From a bacterium (GTDB lineage: Bacteria; Latescibacterota; UBA2968; UBA8231), in assembly GCA_027593305.1 (NCBI GenBank), contig JAQCJA010000294.1, forward strand, positions 1 to 6,243: a DNA stretch of 6,243 nt, read 5' to 3'. Shown piece after piece: positions 5,847 to 6,243 of the stretch; position 1 is the first letter of the stretch, and every line of letters begins with the position of its first letter. Below the pieces are notes generated by a model. That model was not told the DNA's origin. It did not search any database and saw nothing but the letters and a program-made list of their open reading frames with translations. A program made the translations under genes and the position numbers.

Positions 5847-6243
5847 ATGCGGATTCTTCTCACCGGTGCCGCCAGCGATCTCGGCCGGGCCCTGGCGACG
5901 GCTCTCGAGACGGACAAACACCAGCTTTGCCGCATCGATACGGATCTCACCGATGCGGCAGCCATGTGGCGCGCGGTGCGCGGCATGGACGCTGTTATGC
6001 ACACGGGAGAGCCACCGAGCGACACGCCCCGGGATCCGGAGGCACGCGCGGCGTTTCTCCTCGACTACTACTCGCGTGGCACCCACGTGTTGTTCAAGGC
6101 CGCCGTTGACGCCGGTGTCAGGCGTTTCGTTTATGGCAGCACGCTGGATCTGTTCCGCCCCTATGCGGATGACGTCTACATCAGTGAAATGTGGCGGCCG
6201 CTGCCGACGCCGCACATCGAGCCCATGGCGCGCTACCTGGGGG
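5847..6243 (+). CDS. NAD(P)-dependent epimerase/dehydratase-like SDR protein (3' end beyond window)
   Basis: The N-terminal 132 codons of an extended short-chain dehydrogenase/reductase with a Rossmann nucleotide-binding fold; its substrate is unknown. MRILLTG (1-7) is the first strand and TGAASDLG (6-13) the nucleotide loop. The middle Gly of the usual TGxxGxxG is Ser10. IDTDLTD (30-36) resembles the second acidic strand region, DAVMHTG (48-54) the strand where relatives have HLAA, and GVRRFVYGST (90-99) the strand leading to the active-site Ser/Thr. Tyr130 is placed where a YxxxK Tyr could be, but the Lys position lies outside the window. The stretch YISEMWRPLPTP (111-122) is one I associate with a set of atypical SDR proteins of uncultured phyla. 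ATG 5847 is the first start after an in-frame TGA (5832-5834). GGA at 5836-5838 is a weak ribosome-binding site. It could be a sugar-nucleotide epimerase or a non-catalytic relative. Confidence 0.82.
   Translation, partial: MRILLTGAASDLGRALATALETDKHQLCRIDTDLTDAAAMWRAVRGMDAVMHTGEPPSDTPRDPEARAAFLLDYYSRGTHVLFKAAVDAGVRRFVYGSTLDLFRPYADDVYISEMWRPLPTPHIEPMARYLG

Overview
This is a GC-rich bacterial window with housekeeping genes and one degraded locus. It contains no RNA gene, insertion sequence or CRISPR array that I could see. Two transcription units diverge from an intergenic region at about 4697-4837. The minus-strand unit reads purA (adenylosuccinate synthetase), a broken HAD-family hydrolase, a remnant of a conserved protein I cannot name firmly, a beta-class carbonic anhydrase, and then a RecQ-family helicase that runs off the left edge. 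The plus-strand unit reads a LysR-type regulator and then an NAD-dependent epimerase/dehydratase-like SDR protein that runs off the right edge.

The organism cannot be fixed from the sequence. The high GC, the PurA subtype (Firmicutes-like motif spellings in a GC-rich genome), the HAD and SDR protein styles and the short intergenic gaps remind me of uncultured, environmentally sampled phyla such as Latescibacterota or Poribacteria-like lineages. That is a low-confidence impression.

Layout: 1-1625 recQ (minus, 3' end missing); 1626-1774 a spacer with a possible mini-ORF; 1775-2368 carbonic anhydrase (minus) with an inverted repeat over its start codon; 2437-3050 a conserved-protein remnant in two frames (minus); 3041-3400 a HAD hydrolase pseudogene with an in-frame TAG (minus); 3410-4696 purA (minus); 4697-4837 a divergent promoter region with overlapping -10-like boxes and an imperfect palindrome; 4838-5731 lysR (plus); 5718-5750 an 11-bp perfect inverted repeat around the lysR stop; 5847-6243 the SDR protein (plus, 3' end missing).

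The most notable part is 2437-3400. Coding similarity on the minus strand passes through all three reading frames in turn: the N-terminal part of a HAD hydrolase (with a TAG at a family Trp position), then the middle of a second protein, then that protein's C-terminus. The simplest explanation is two internal deletions plus one nonsense mutation, flanked by intact genes (purA, carbonic anhydrase, recQ). This is either a decaying locus or an assembly or consensus error, and reads would decide between them. I found no convincing undescribed system. The other leads are modest regulatory ones.
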